Shown: positions 1 to 9,332 of the stretch, one piece after another
Layout of the letters: every line of letters begins with the position of its first letter
How positions within the stretch are numbered: position 1 is the stretch's first letter
Origin: Agelas oroides
Lineage: Eukaryota > Porifera > Demospongiae > Agelasida > Agelasidae
Direction: 5' to 3'
Length of the DNA stretch: 64,000 bases
NCBI GenBank assembly: GCA_949130485.1
Contig: OX422197.1
Span: 3,664,205-3,728,204, forward strand
Translations under genes and position numbers: made by a program
Notes under the pieces: generated by a model
What the model was told of the DNA's origin: nothing
Seen by the model: only the letters and a program-made list of their open reading frames with translations
Databases searched by the model: none

Positions 1-2
1 GT

Positions 3-128
3 GTCGCGGCTTGGGTCCCTGGGATACCCAGTGAGAGAAGCGCGGATGGAGCTCAACCTCTTATGCTTGGGCATGTTGCAAAGGAGACCGCCAGAGTTGC
101 TGGATGCACCAAGTCTCCGAGTTACAAG
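3..128 (+). CDS. possible partial exon at the window edge
   Basis: From base 3 the frame is open up to a good 5' splice site (ACAAG|GTAGGTAC, GT at 129-130). The translation ends in ARVAGCTKSPSYK, and a second frame is also open, so the frame is uncertain. I do not recognise the product. The call rests only on the open frame and the donor; the upstream part of any such gene is outside the window. Confidence 0.2.
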
Positions 129-580
129 GTAGGTACTTACAGCAGTTAATTGAACATGATCAGGGTTCTAAAAAGAACTGGCCTCTTGGCCCTGAGAAGA
201 ACCGGTTGAACTCAAAGACGAGACACACTCCATGATACCTTTGCGCTACCGAACAGCTTATAATAATTTTAGCGTGCATTGAATTGAACAGTGAATATCT
301 GTCATTAATTTCATTAACCAATGTGCGGCGCGTGTGCGCGCAGCGTGTGCGCAAGCGCACATGCATACGTAAATGTCACGGATGATTGTAATGTCATCAA
401 TACATCAAAAACAGTGATCTCTATAGCTCAACAAATACATAAATACAGGCCTTATGGTTAACTCATGGTTCTATGTTAGATAGATGGAATGAACTTTGCA
501 TGTAAGTTTACAAAAAAATTTACTCTCTTGCTGTGTAGCACTGTAGGCTTGAGGCAATTGTGCTCAAAATTTTGCCAATT
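129..580. other. no recognisable gene
   Basis: AT-rich non-coding sequence with a short CG/GC-rich patch near 325-365. I see no domain, repeat or structured element. Confidence 0.5.
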
Positions 581-960
581 ACCGTATTTCTTCGAATAGA
601 CACCGCCCTTGAATAGTCACCGCCTCTAATAGTAGCCGCACAATCTGAAGCTCTTGAACGAAATAAACGCTTCCTGTGAATAGTAGCTGCGGCTAGTAAA
701 CGTGGCACGCACACAAATGTGCAAATGATTTCTGATGACGGTCACCACGCTAGCACTAGGACTGTTTTGTGTTGTACGAGTCGTTCCCACGGCTGACAGC
801 AGTAGTGCAAGACTGTGCATACTACTGACAGCATCTAGCAACCATCACTGTCTCACTCGCACGTACCTTATCCAGCCTGTTGTTGATGTCTCCAGGCTTT
901 CCAAAGAAAAAAACACCGCCCTCGAATAGTAGCCGCAGCATGTGATCGAAGAAATACGGT
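581..960. mobile_element. MITE with ACCGTATTTCTTCGA terminal inverted repeats
   Basis: The left end ACCGTATTTCTTCGA (581-595) is matched by its exact reverse complement TCGAAGAAATACGGT at 946-960. The subterminal parts also match in style: 'gaatagtcaccgcc' near the left and 'cgaatagtagccgc' near the right. ATT stands on both sides and may be a 3-bp target duplication. No transposase is inside, so it is non-autonomous. Its ends (ACCGTA...) resemble those of the elements at 24305, 32403 and 40632, which suggests one broad family of small elements in this genome. Confidence 0.75.
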
Positions 961-1965
961 ATTCTATTCTGTACTTCCTAAAAAGTGTTCCAATAATTCA
1001 TTATTCCACATAATTGCCAAGCACAGTGAAGCAGAGCAAGGCTTGGTAATCGTGACATAGCGCCTCGGTGGTGACGTCACGCGGTGATACTGCGTTGCAG
1101 TCTCGCCCCGGGAACGTCAAATGTATGTCACGGTTTTGCCCCCCCCCCCCCGCAAGTTTGGCACACGTGATCTTCATCTGTTACTGGGCGTGAGTAAATA
1201 TGTAAGTGATCGAGCGAGGTATTTTTAGCTCGACGTCCATTGCTCTTGACCTCGAGACTAGATGGCGATAGCAAATGAACCAGTTCGTAGTGGACATCCA
1301 GTCAAGCTTCTATCAGTCGGTTAATGGTATTGAGTGAGCTCCGCGTAGCAATCTGGCTCAACTTCCAGCAATCAGCAGTTTCTGGACTCTATTTGTGGGG
1401 ATTTACGCTACCGAAAGAAAGTCATGCACTGGTGTTCCATGAAGGCCATTCAACTGCTGCTGTTCAAAGACTCTCGGGTATTGCCGTCTGTCACTTAGTG
1501 TCTACCCCACTACATACACGCAAAGCAAAGGATAGAGTCAATATCTGTAGTCGTCAGGCTCTGCTTTGTGCGAGGCTTGCTGCATGTCATGTACCCCTAG
1601 TATTATTATCTTACACACATCAGCATTATACTGTCAAACAATCCAACAAGAAGACCACTCGTGAGTTCAGGCCAGCTTCACTCGAGTTCACCTCAGAATC
1701 AGATTCTACCTCACTTGTGTAGGCATTGAAATTTGTACTGTGACTGCTACCACTAAAATTACTGCTAGTGCTAGTCTCAGCACTGCTAGACTCTGCCGCC
1801 AGCCATCCTGTTACATGTAGTGGGCGTTATTTAGAAATGCCATGCAACGTGGCATTATTCTCCCATTTTCCATTGTTCATTCCCGCATAATGCCTTCCAG
1901 AGACTTTCTATTCCGGAAATTACGCTGTGTCATCTGATAAATTACCATGATGTTGTTTATTGCAG
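961..1965. other. non-coding, with one unassigned ORF
   Basis: It contains a C12 run at 1141-1152 and an unrecognised 132-codon open frame at 1324-1722 with no visible domain, signal peptide or membrane segment. I would not call it a gene without transcript support. Confidence 0.4.
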
Positions 1966-2147
1966 TTAAAGGAGGTGACAGAGGTGGAGGAGACTGAGGA
2001 GACAAAGACGGAGACTGATGAGGGTGATCCAGGGGTCGTCATATTTGCTGACCCTGATGCCATTCATGCAGCACTAGCTCTAGGAAGCGTGGCTAATATC
2101 GTTCTTCCAATAGATATAGCCCCCCCACGTACCAGTTTTGCAGCAAG
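1966..2147 (+). CDS. putative internal exon, acidic, unknown product
   Basis: A 182-nt open segment sits between a pyrimidine-rich acceptor (TTGTTTATTGCAG|TTAAAG) and a strong donor (CAGCAAG|GTAAGC). It encodes a very acidic stretch rich in E, T and D (EVEETEETKTETDEGD) followed by a hydrophobic part (VVIFADPDAIHAALALGS). The protein is not recognised. It lies about 800 bp upstream of the Mutator-like transposase on the same strand and could belong to it or to a host gene; the sequence does not decide. Confidence 0.35.
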
Positions 2148-2335
2148 GTAAGCTTAAAAGCCTATTTGCTACTTTATTAACTCTTTACTGTAATGAGTGA
2201 TTCCAATGTAAACTGTAATCTGAGTTGGAAATGTTATACAAGCGAGTTTGTGACATTACTTTTATTCATGAACATGTACCCCTAATCTTAACTGAAGATT
2301 CTTCAACGATAACTGTATCTGGCCTACTACCCACT

Positions 2336-2465
2336 TAGCCTCGTTCCCAGGCCCTCTCCCAGCTTCCCGTCGCTTGCAGTATGGTAAAGCGGGAGAGGGC
2401 CTGGTACATTTTCTCACGTACCAGGCGCTCCCTCCGTTTTTTTCGAGCGCCTGGGAACGAGGCTA
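2336..2465. mobile_element. palindromic MITE, TAGCCTCGTTCCCAGGC family
   Basis: The left end TAGCCTCGTTCCCAGGC is repeated as a perfect inverse at the right end (GCCTGGGAACGAGGCTA, ending at 2465). An inner pair (ccctctccc / gggagaggg) makes most of the 130 bp able to fold back. Degenerate relatives occur at 2570-2595, 6884-6992, 22615-22649, 46468-46530, 48640-48683, 62855-62930 and 63425-63490, so this is a dispersed family. No ORF. Confidence 0.8.
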
Positions 2466-2877
2466 GGCTGTACATAAAAGCATGATGACATGACGCCTAT
2501 GCCATGGATCACGTAAGAAACCCAGGTCTTTTCCCTCCTTTTTTGCATCCTACAAGCAATCAAAACTGGACGGGAAGGTCTGGGAACAAGGCTAGATGCT
2601 TACCTGCTTTCTCTGTACATCTTATCTCATGCCAGGTCACAACCCAGGAGAAAGTCTTAGGAACCTCCAGAACTGGCTAGATGCTGTTGCCTCCAGCAGC
2701 GCAGACAGTTCGTCACTCGTTAAAAAGATTGACGGTAGTCGCCTCCATGGTGTGTACCATAACATGTTACAGAGAAAACACTCAATATTCATGAGGACGA
2801 TCCAATCCATGTCCGAGTGGCACATCGAGTGCCGAAGAAATGCCTGCTCGTGTGGCACCCTCCTTAGTCTCGAACCA

Positions 2878-2894
2878 GGGGGGGGGGGGGGGGG
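2878..2894 (+). repeat. G17 homopolymer
   Basis: An uninterrupted run of about 17 G immediately upstream of the Mutator-like reading frame. The frame changes across it, so it is either a true slippage site or a sequencing/assembly length error. Confidence 0.7.
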
Positions 2895-2945
2895 TGGGTA
2901 TAACAGTCGTCCACATACAAGCTGCATAATTTACGATACACAACT

Positions 2946-3788
2946 TTCATTGGCGATGGAGATAGCAAATCATACCCTGATGTTGTTGCAGACAAACCAT
3001 ATGGTGAGGATGTAGAAATAGTAAAGAGTGATTGTATAGGCCATGTGCAGAAGCATCTCGGAGCAGCCTTACGGAGGAAGAAGAAGGAATGTGGGCATCG
3101 TCCTTTACGTGATGGTAAAACTATTGGTGGACGGGGGCGACTTACAGACCAGCTCATAAATAAACTGCAGAATTATTTTGGGCTTGCTCTCCGTAACAAC
3201 CTAAATGACATTGAGAAGATGCACAGGGCTGTTCTGGCAATTCTCCACCATCGTACCTCATCAGACAACAAAACCATGCATCAGTACTGCCCTAAAGGTG
3301 CTGCTTCTTGGTGTGGATGGCAGCGTGATAGTAAGAACTATAAACATCATAATGTTCTTCCAGCAGCAATGTTTCAGGAAATCAAGCCGATTTTTCACCG
3401 TTTAGCAGACAAGAAACTGCTCGAATGCTGAGCCAAAGGGCTCACTCAGAATGCAAATGAATCAATCAATGGATTAATTTGGCAACTGTGTCCAAAGGAG
3501 AGATTTGTTGGAGTAGAGACTATTGAAACAGCAGTGGCTCTTGCAGTATGCAAGTTCAACGATGGTGCCTACTCACTCAAGAAGCTATTAGATCATATGA
3601 GACTAAGGGACGGTCACTTCACAAACCTTTCACTAAGGTCCCAGGATCAAGCTCGTGTTTGGAAGTCTGACTATCACAGCTCTGAGACTGTAAAATTGAG
3701 GAGAAAGAGGAGAAGGCACGAGAGGAAAGGATTTGAAGACATGCAGAAAGAGATTGAAGGAGAAACATACTCCTCAGGGGACTTTTGA
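2946..3788 (+). pseudogene. Mutator-like transposase remnant (PF20700-type domain)
   Basis: One reading frame runs from 2946 to 3788 and is interrupted only by TGA at 3429-3431. It carries the hallmarks of the Mutator-like transposase domain found in many invertebrate genomes: FIGDGDSK with a catalytic-type aspartate near the start, then GHVQKHLGAALR, GRLTDQLINKLQNYFG, CPKGAASWCGW, and after the stop QNANESINGLIW and AVCKFNDGAYSL. The tail is basic (KLRRKRRRHERK). The usual role is cut-and-paste excision and integration in the nucleus. The N-terminal third is not visible, because the frame is lost at the G17 run and upstream sequence shows no family motif. I infer a dead single copy; no inverted ends were found around it. 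Confidence 0.8.
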
Positions 3789-4745
3789 GTCGGGGTTGAA
3801 TAACTGTATATTTAACATGCGACTTCCTCTGAGGTTTGTGAGACTAGGCATGACAAACCTGGCTGTCTGTTCACAGGCAGTCTCTGCCTATCAATGGGTG
3901 TACACTGGTGAAGCGTTAGCCAGTCCACACATTGTTTTACATTCCCCTAGTTATACATGTAGCTATATGTCTGCATTTCTGAGAAGGGGGATGAACAAAG
4001 GTTTTGCCGAAGTCACAGGGTATTAAGTCAACAGAGGAGCTGGATATGAGCTGGAGACCATGTGTAGCTACGTACTATCTGTATGGACTCAAGATCAACA
4101 ATTCACCAAAGTGAATGTGTGTAAAATGTAGATTTGTCTATCAAATAATTGCGCACAAGTAGCCTCAATACTTCTGATGACAACAATCATCATCATTAGC
4201 ACAACAACAATGATGCCAATTATACTCCAGTAGTGACCACATGTTATTAAAATATGCATGGCGACAGTGGAGACTATTACGACAGTAATAAGAGTAGTGA
4301 ATATGTGACAGACTAACTGTGCTTTGAGGAGCTTATATTATCAAGTTTTCACTAATTTAGGTCCTAAGGCTTACTTGCATTCAAAAGTTGTGCCTTTAGG
4401 GAGGAGAGAGTTTACACAACGCGCAAGGTCACTGACCACCGACAATATCTCTCCAAATGTGACTTTTTCAACACTACCTACAACCCAGCTCTACAGTGAA
4501 CAGGCGAGTTACATGTGTGTTAACTTGTACATGCATGGTGGGCTAAAACAGTTAGTGCCAGCTGTCATGACAGCTTTCCAGCTGAGTTTAATACTTTAAT
4601 AGTTGTGCAATGCTATAGCTAGTGTTGACCGAGATGGTGCATATATGTGCGCGGTAACTGGATGTCACACAATCGCACCGACTAAGCAACGACTCCATAA
4701 GCATACCTCAGTAGCAGCTGGTACTGACTTGGTTTGGGAAACAAG
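3789..4745. other. non-coding spacer
   Basis: Nothing convincing. The short open frames at 3733-4026 and 4324-4599 have no recognisable motif and look like chance frames. Confidence 0.4.
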
Positions 4746-5697
4746 AACTAAAGAGGATGAGCTGGAAGGGAAACTGGCTAGCGCAAGGGCACGTACACTT
4801 GAGATTGACAATGTAATAGCAAAGTACAATTTTATACTGGTTTCCCTTCTAAACAGCATCTACAGCTATTCTTTGAATTTATTGGGTCTGCTGTAAACCA
4901 CCTTCAGTATTGGAAAGCAAACAATACTACAAAATCACAAAGAAAGATTCTTTCTTTGAAGTGTGGACTTCAAAGAAAGCTGTCCCCATTGGAAGAGTTT
5001 TTTTTTTTGGAACATTATGTGGACTGCGTTTGGGGCTGTCGGAGGAGGATTTGGCTGATAGGTTCGGTACACATGTATCTACTGTTTCATGACATGGGTA
5101 AATGTTTCCCATAAGTTCAAGCAAATCCCCCTTTGGCCATCGCGATCTCAAATTCAGCAACATGTGCCATACTGTTTTCGTAAAAACTATCCCACCACAC
5201 GAACAATAGTAGATGCTACAGAGATTTGAGTTGTCCAACCATCTGACCCTGTAGAGCAGCAAACATTTTCACACTACAAAAATACCAATACTTTTAAAGC
5301 CTTGGTGGGAATACCTCCCTCAGGTGCTGTTGTGTCCTCACTATATCCCGGCAATATATCAGACAAGGAACTGCTTGCACAGTCAGGAATACTTGGACTC
5401 CTTGAGAGTGTTATGGCAGACAGGGGCTTTGATGTGCATGATCTTTTGAAGTCTGTTGGAGTTGAGCTAAATATCCCTCCTCACTTTAATGGTCGGCCAC
5501 AATTGGATGAGCATGAGTTGGTAGAGACTAGGAGGATTGTTTCATTGCGAATCCATGTTGAAAGAGCCATTGAACGTATGTATTAAGAACTACCATTTTC
5601 TTATAGACCTGTTCCTTCAACCCTTGTGTCTACAATTGACCAGGCATTTTTTGTTCGTGTCGTACTTACAAATTTTTACCCACCTCTAGTGCTTTAA
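4746..5697 (+). pseudogene. DDE_Tnp_4 (THAP/Harbinger-type) transposase remnant
   Basis: Pieces of one protein follow each other in shifting frames. First is a coiled segment (EDELEGKLASARARTLEID), then FYTGFPSKQHLQLFFEFIG near 4830 and NHLQYWK. Next is a helix-turn-helix block with LSPLEEFF and GLSEEDLADRFGTHVSTVS ending at a stop at 5090-5092. The catalytic half at about 5200-5590 has TFSHYKNTNTFKALVGI-like sequence, SLYPGNISDKELLAQSGILG, SVMADRGFDVHD (a catalytic-type D) and ELVETRRIVSLRIHVERAIE. After a one-base slip near 5580 the C-terminus continues as KNYHFL and DQAFFVRVVLTNFYPPLV. At least three frameshifts or stops make it non-functional. The THAP-bearing 5' part of a relative lies at 51713-52440. 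Confidence 0.8.
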
Positions 5698-5785
5698 TAT
5701 TCATTTATAGCCTGTTGCTAGGTGGTTGCTAAGATTATAGAAGACTTATAAATGGTCAACATGCCCACGGAAGAGCTGGTTCAGC

Positions 5786-5869
5786 TATATCAGGTGTGAA
5801 CTGTGACTATATCAGGTGTGAATGAACTGTGACTATATCAGGTGTGAATGAACTGTGACTATATCAGGT
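5786..5869 (+). repeat. 26-bp tandem repeat
   Basis: The unit TATATCAGGTGTGAATGAAC + TGTGAC is repeated about 3.3 times; the first copy lacks 4 bases. Non-coding. Confidence 0.8.
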
Positions 5870-5984
5870 TGAAAAGTGGCTACATCTGCCAATAAAAGGT
5901 ACATGTACAACACAACAAACATGCAGTTTAGTCATCCCCCAAAAAGTACAGTAGGCCTACATGTACAACACAACAAACATAGGT

Positions 5985-6330
5985 CTCTGTTTATTTGTCC
6001 AAAAACTCTCCGAGCAATGCGATTTCGCCGACACACTCGACCACATGCTTCGTGATCGACTCGTTTGCAGCATCCGGGATGTGCGCGTACAACGACACCT
6101 CTTGGCAGAGCGTTTAAGAAAGCCTATGACTTGGACCAAGCGTCGGAGACAGCCGAGAAAAGCTCTAAACATTTGCATCAGCAACAATCGTCTCACCCTG
6201 TTCACGCCGTCTCGCACCCTAAGAACCCGACCAGACAACAAACAACAGTGTCCTGCTATCGCTGCGGTGGAAAGCATGCAACCAAGGACTGTCAGCAACG
6301 AATATTTGTCAAAAGTGAGGGCGAGATCAA
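5985..6330 (+). pseudogene. Ty3/Gypsy gag fragment with zinc knuckle
   Basis: The first frame gives FVQKLSEQCDFADTLDHMLR and RLVCSIRDVRVQRHLLAER, the usual end of the gag helical region in K02A2.6-like Ty3/Gypsy elements. After a frameshift near 6110 the next frame gives FKKAYDLDQASETAEKSSK and a zinc knuckle CYRCGGKHATKDC (C-x2-C-x3-H-x4-C). This family's gag binds element RNA. No protease, reverse transcriptase or LTR is attached, so it is an isolated scrap; pol-type pieces of similar elements are at 52.5 and 59.6-61.3 kb. Confidence 0.75.
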
Positions 6331-6497
6331 TTCTGCTCCCCGTTTTGCCATAATACACTTCACTAGCAGCTACACTCGGTATAGCAAGCAGCCAGTTCAA
6401 ATTCGAAAATATGGCAATGCGAATGGAGTATACGGACAGTAATGATGTCATTTCCGTGTTGCCAAAACAACCACCTAGCAACGAACTATAAATTTGT

Positions 6498-6596
6498 TAA
6501 ATCACCTTCCCACTCGGGATGTTGCGGTTTATAAGCCCTCCCCCTCCTTGGATGTCGGGCTTATAAACCAGCAACATCCCTCGTGAGGGTGATTTA
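6498..6596. mobile_element. hairpin MITE
   Basis: TAAATCACC...CGGGATGTTGC.GTTTATAAGCC is followed after a short loop by GGGCTTATAAACC.GCAACATCCC...GGTGATTTA. The arms pair over about 40 bases with few mismatches. It has no coding capacity. Confidence 0.8.
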
Positions 6597-6883
6597 CGTC
6601 ATGTTGATGTTTACTTCTCTCCAGTGCATGCCTGGGGCTACATATACGGTCAATTGCAATGCCTTCAGTAGTGAAAATGCAAAACTCACACCAGTTTGCT
6701 GATGTTACAGCCAATTGTACCTGGACCTGGTCATAGCATTGGTGGTCCCATTTTACCAGTACATTTTCTCCATCCAAATGGCAAAAGAACTTGTCATTTC
6801 TACATGTATCCCTGGCTGTTACAAATCTAAACCAATATGGACACTTGATTTCCAGAATGTCCACCGGTTCAGATGCGTTATGT

Positions 6884-6992
6884 AGCTTCGTTCCCAGGCC
6901 TCCCCCGTTTTTGCTCTTTGGTTTTCATTCAGCATACATAATACACAGAAGTGGAAGAGCGGCGAAAACGGGAAAGGCCTCGGAACATTAAT
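6884..6992. mobile_element. degenerate MITE of the GTTCCCAGGCC family
   Basis: GCTTCGTTCCCAGGCCT...CCGTTTT on the left is mirrored by AAAACGGGAAAGGCCTCGGAAC on the right. It is the same family as 2336-2465 with a different centre. Confidence 0.6.
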
Positions 6993-7661
6993 CACGTGTA
7001 TGACGTCAGGTGGACGCGAAGTGGACGTAGGGGGGGAGGGGTCCGCATTCAAATAACATACTAGACTTCATCATTGAGCGCTCTGTTGCTAGGCAAGACC
7101 CGCGTATAATGACATAAGAGCATTCATGACGTCGCACATCTAGTATTTAAAATAAAAGTACGCTCCTCACCTCCTACCAAGTCAAAAGGGATATTTCCCA
7201 TTTAAAATTAAAATTTATCTATCTACATAAAAGCAGTCGCTTAGTACCGTCAGGCCGCTGCCGCTATCAGTCAACTACCCTCATGCCCCAACAATTGTTC
7301 CCTCTTGAGCAGTCGTATCATGGCAACTGTCACGCGTACTTTAGACGTGTCAGTGATAGGTAGAAAGGATGAATGTTTCATCTATTCACCTACCAATCAC
7401 AAGAGAAAGATCCACAATTCTCGCCTAGCTTTTGGTAAGCGTTTTGCCAAATTGAAGTGAGAAAATTGATGAGTTCAAAGCTTTGCAGGAAATTTTGAAA
7501 GATGTTTTGGAGAACACACAAGAAAGCAACAAAAGGTGGATTGTCGGAAATATTACAATGCCAGGCCAACATTGCTCGCAACCTGGAGAATCTTGGGTTT
7601 GCAGGCGTTTTGAATGAGGCAGAGGTCAAATACGCAGTTGTGGACCAATCGTTAAAATGAT
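6993..7661. other. spacer, possible 5' exon of the DUF6589-like gene
   Basis: Mostly non-coding. Between about 7510 and 7655 one frame reads KKATKGGLSEILQCQANIAR and NLENLGFAGVLNEAEVK, which looks protein-like and is on the same strand as the gene that follows. I cannot assign it. Confidence 0.3.
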
Positions 7662-9332
7662 TTGCAGGAAATGGAATTTGGAGGTAAGCATTTTTCATGT
7701 TGCTACGTATTCAACATGATTGCACAATCTGTGTACAAGAATAATTGCCCAGCAAGATCAGTTCCCTGGAACAGGATGCTCAGTGATGAGGAAGCTAAAC
7801 TAGGAAGAACTCTAGCTGGAGGACACATACCATCACTAGCCAAGGCTGTTCTACAGTACAGTGCCCTACAAGAGGAGGTCTTCCTTCAGTTCCTCAATTT
7901 GATAGATGAGGAATGTTGCAAGCTATGCGAGAAGAAAGATCCATCTCCCTTTCGAAAGATTCCAGTCTCTGAACTTTCAGCATTTCAGTGGGAGCAGTTT
8001 ATCGATGAGCTGAGGTTGAAGGCACCAATGCTGCTGCGCATTCTGCAAGCCATCTCATCTCGCAAGCAGAACTCTGGAAGCCTTCACTATCCTGGAATCT
8101 GTATGGCATCTGCTGTACTGCTCAAGGAGAGAAACAGGGAAATATGTGGCATTCAGTCCCTGATATCTCTTCTTTTGTATGCCACACATGCAGAGAAACA
8201 GGTAACTAGCATGCTCACTGAATCTATTTGGGCAGTCAAATCATTGTTATAAGTCAGGACTTACATAAGCAACTCTGTTAAGTAGAACTTCAAAGTTACA
8301 ACGGTCTTTACTTAGTTCGCTGCTTAAAATTGTAAATATTAACTAGAGTCACAGTGCATTGTTTAGCATGGTTACTACACTTTTCATGTTAGGTATATGC
8401 TTGTTTGAGTCACGTGAAGACCTGTGTTAGCTTCCTCTACTCTTCAGCTGATCGAAGACGTCAGTCAGCTTCACAAAGTTCCACTGGAGCAATGGATGGC
8501 AGCGGATGACAACACCTTCAAGTTTATCAGGGACAATGGGGACAAGAAGGTTGGAGTCTGCAATGAGCAGTTGGGCCACCATGGCAAGATGGAACACATG
8601 TTTAGCATCCTAGCAGCTCACAGTTATAGACTTGCCCCACTTTCCCTCAGTTGCACCGGACAGGTCACTGATGTAATGTCACTACCATGGGAGTCTTTTC
8701 TACCAACACATGATGATGTTGCATGAGTAAAGGAAAATTTAGTCGTGTTGGTGTCATGAATGCTTACTAAGTACTTCAAGAGCCTCTCTCCCTTGTCAAA
8801 GGCAGTACCACAACACATCAGCCACCAGCATTCTGCACAGATGTCAAAGAAATCAGAAGTTGTCGAGCTAGATGTGCTCATGAAGAATGAAGCTCAAGGT
8901 TCTGCCATGCTTGACATCATGTACACCCTTCAAGGTTATCTGGGGAACGTCTCAGAAGACAGTTGCATCAGGCTAGATATACACATGCATGCTCCTAGTG
9001 TGTCATCCATGAATTATATTTCTGTTTTGCAGGCTGTTGGCTACTTCTTCAAATTGGGTGATATTGCCTCACTGAATCCACCGCTTATAGTAGTAATAAT
9101 GGAGGAATGGGCCAATGTTATTGTCTTTCCTTTTAGAAGGGGTAACGACCTGTTGACCAATTGTGTAGACCTTGAGCACATACCACTTCATACAGGGAAT
9201 ACAATAAATTCAGAGCTGCTGTCTTTCATATTGCTCTTTACTAATCCAAGTGGATCAGCACTGAAACCTTTCAGCTTTCCAAGCTATGGCAAGACACCAG
9301 GAAGGTTTGCTATGCAAGACTGTCACAGATAA
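7662..9332 (+). pseudogene. DUF6589-family gene, inactivated
   Basis: Exon 1 ends at 8201 with donor CAG|GTAACT; exon 2 starts at 8448 after TCTTCAG, and both are in phase 0. Exon 1 contains LRLKAPMLLRILQAISSRK and GICMASAVLLKERNREICG; exon 2 contains FIRDNGDKKVGVCNEQLGHH, SLPWESFLPTHDDVA and SKKSEVVELDVLMKNEAQGS. This order matches the large DUF6589 proteins of sponges, corals and fungi, whose function is unknown and which are usually repetitive and transposon-associated. Two in-frame TGA codons (8724-8726, 8757-8759) break exon 2; at the second, family members usually have arginine, fitting CGA-to-TGA decay. The GGDQLT motif typical of the family is not visible after 8980, where the match ends although the frame stays open to 9332. 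Confidence 0.7.

Noticed and set aside
5957-6481. 174-codon minus-strand ORF
   Set aside because: It is the antisense shadow of the Ty3/Gypsy gag fragment with its zinc knuckle.
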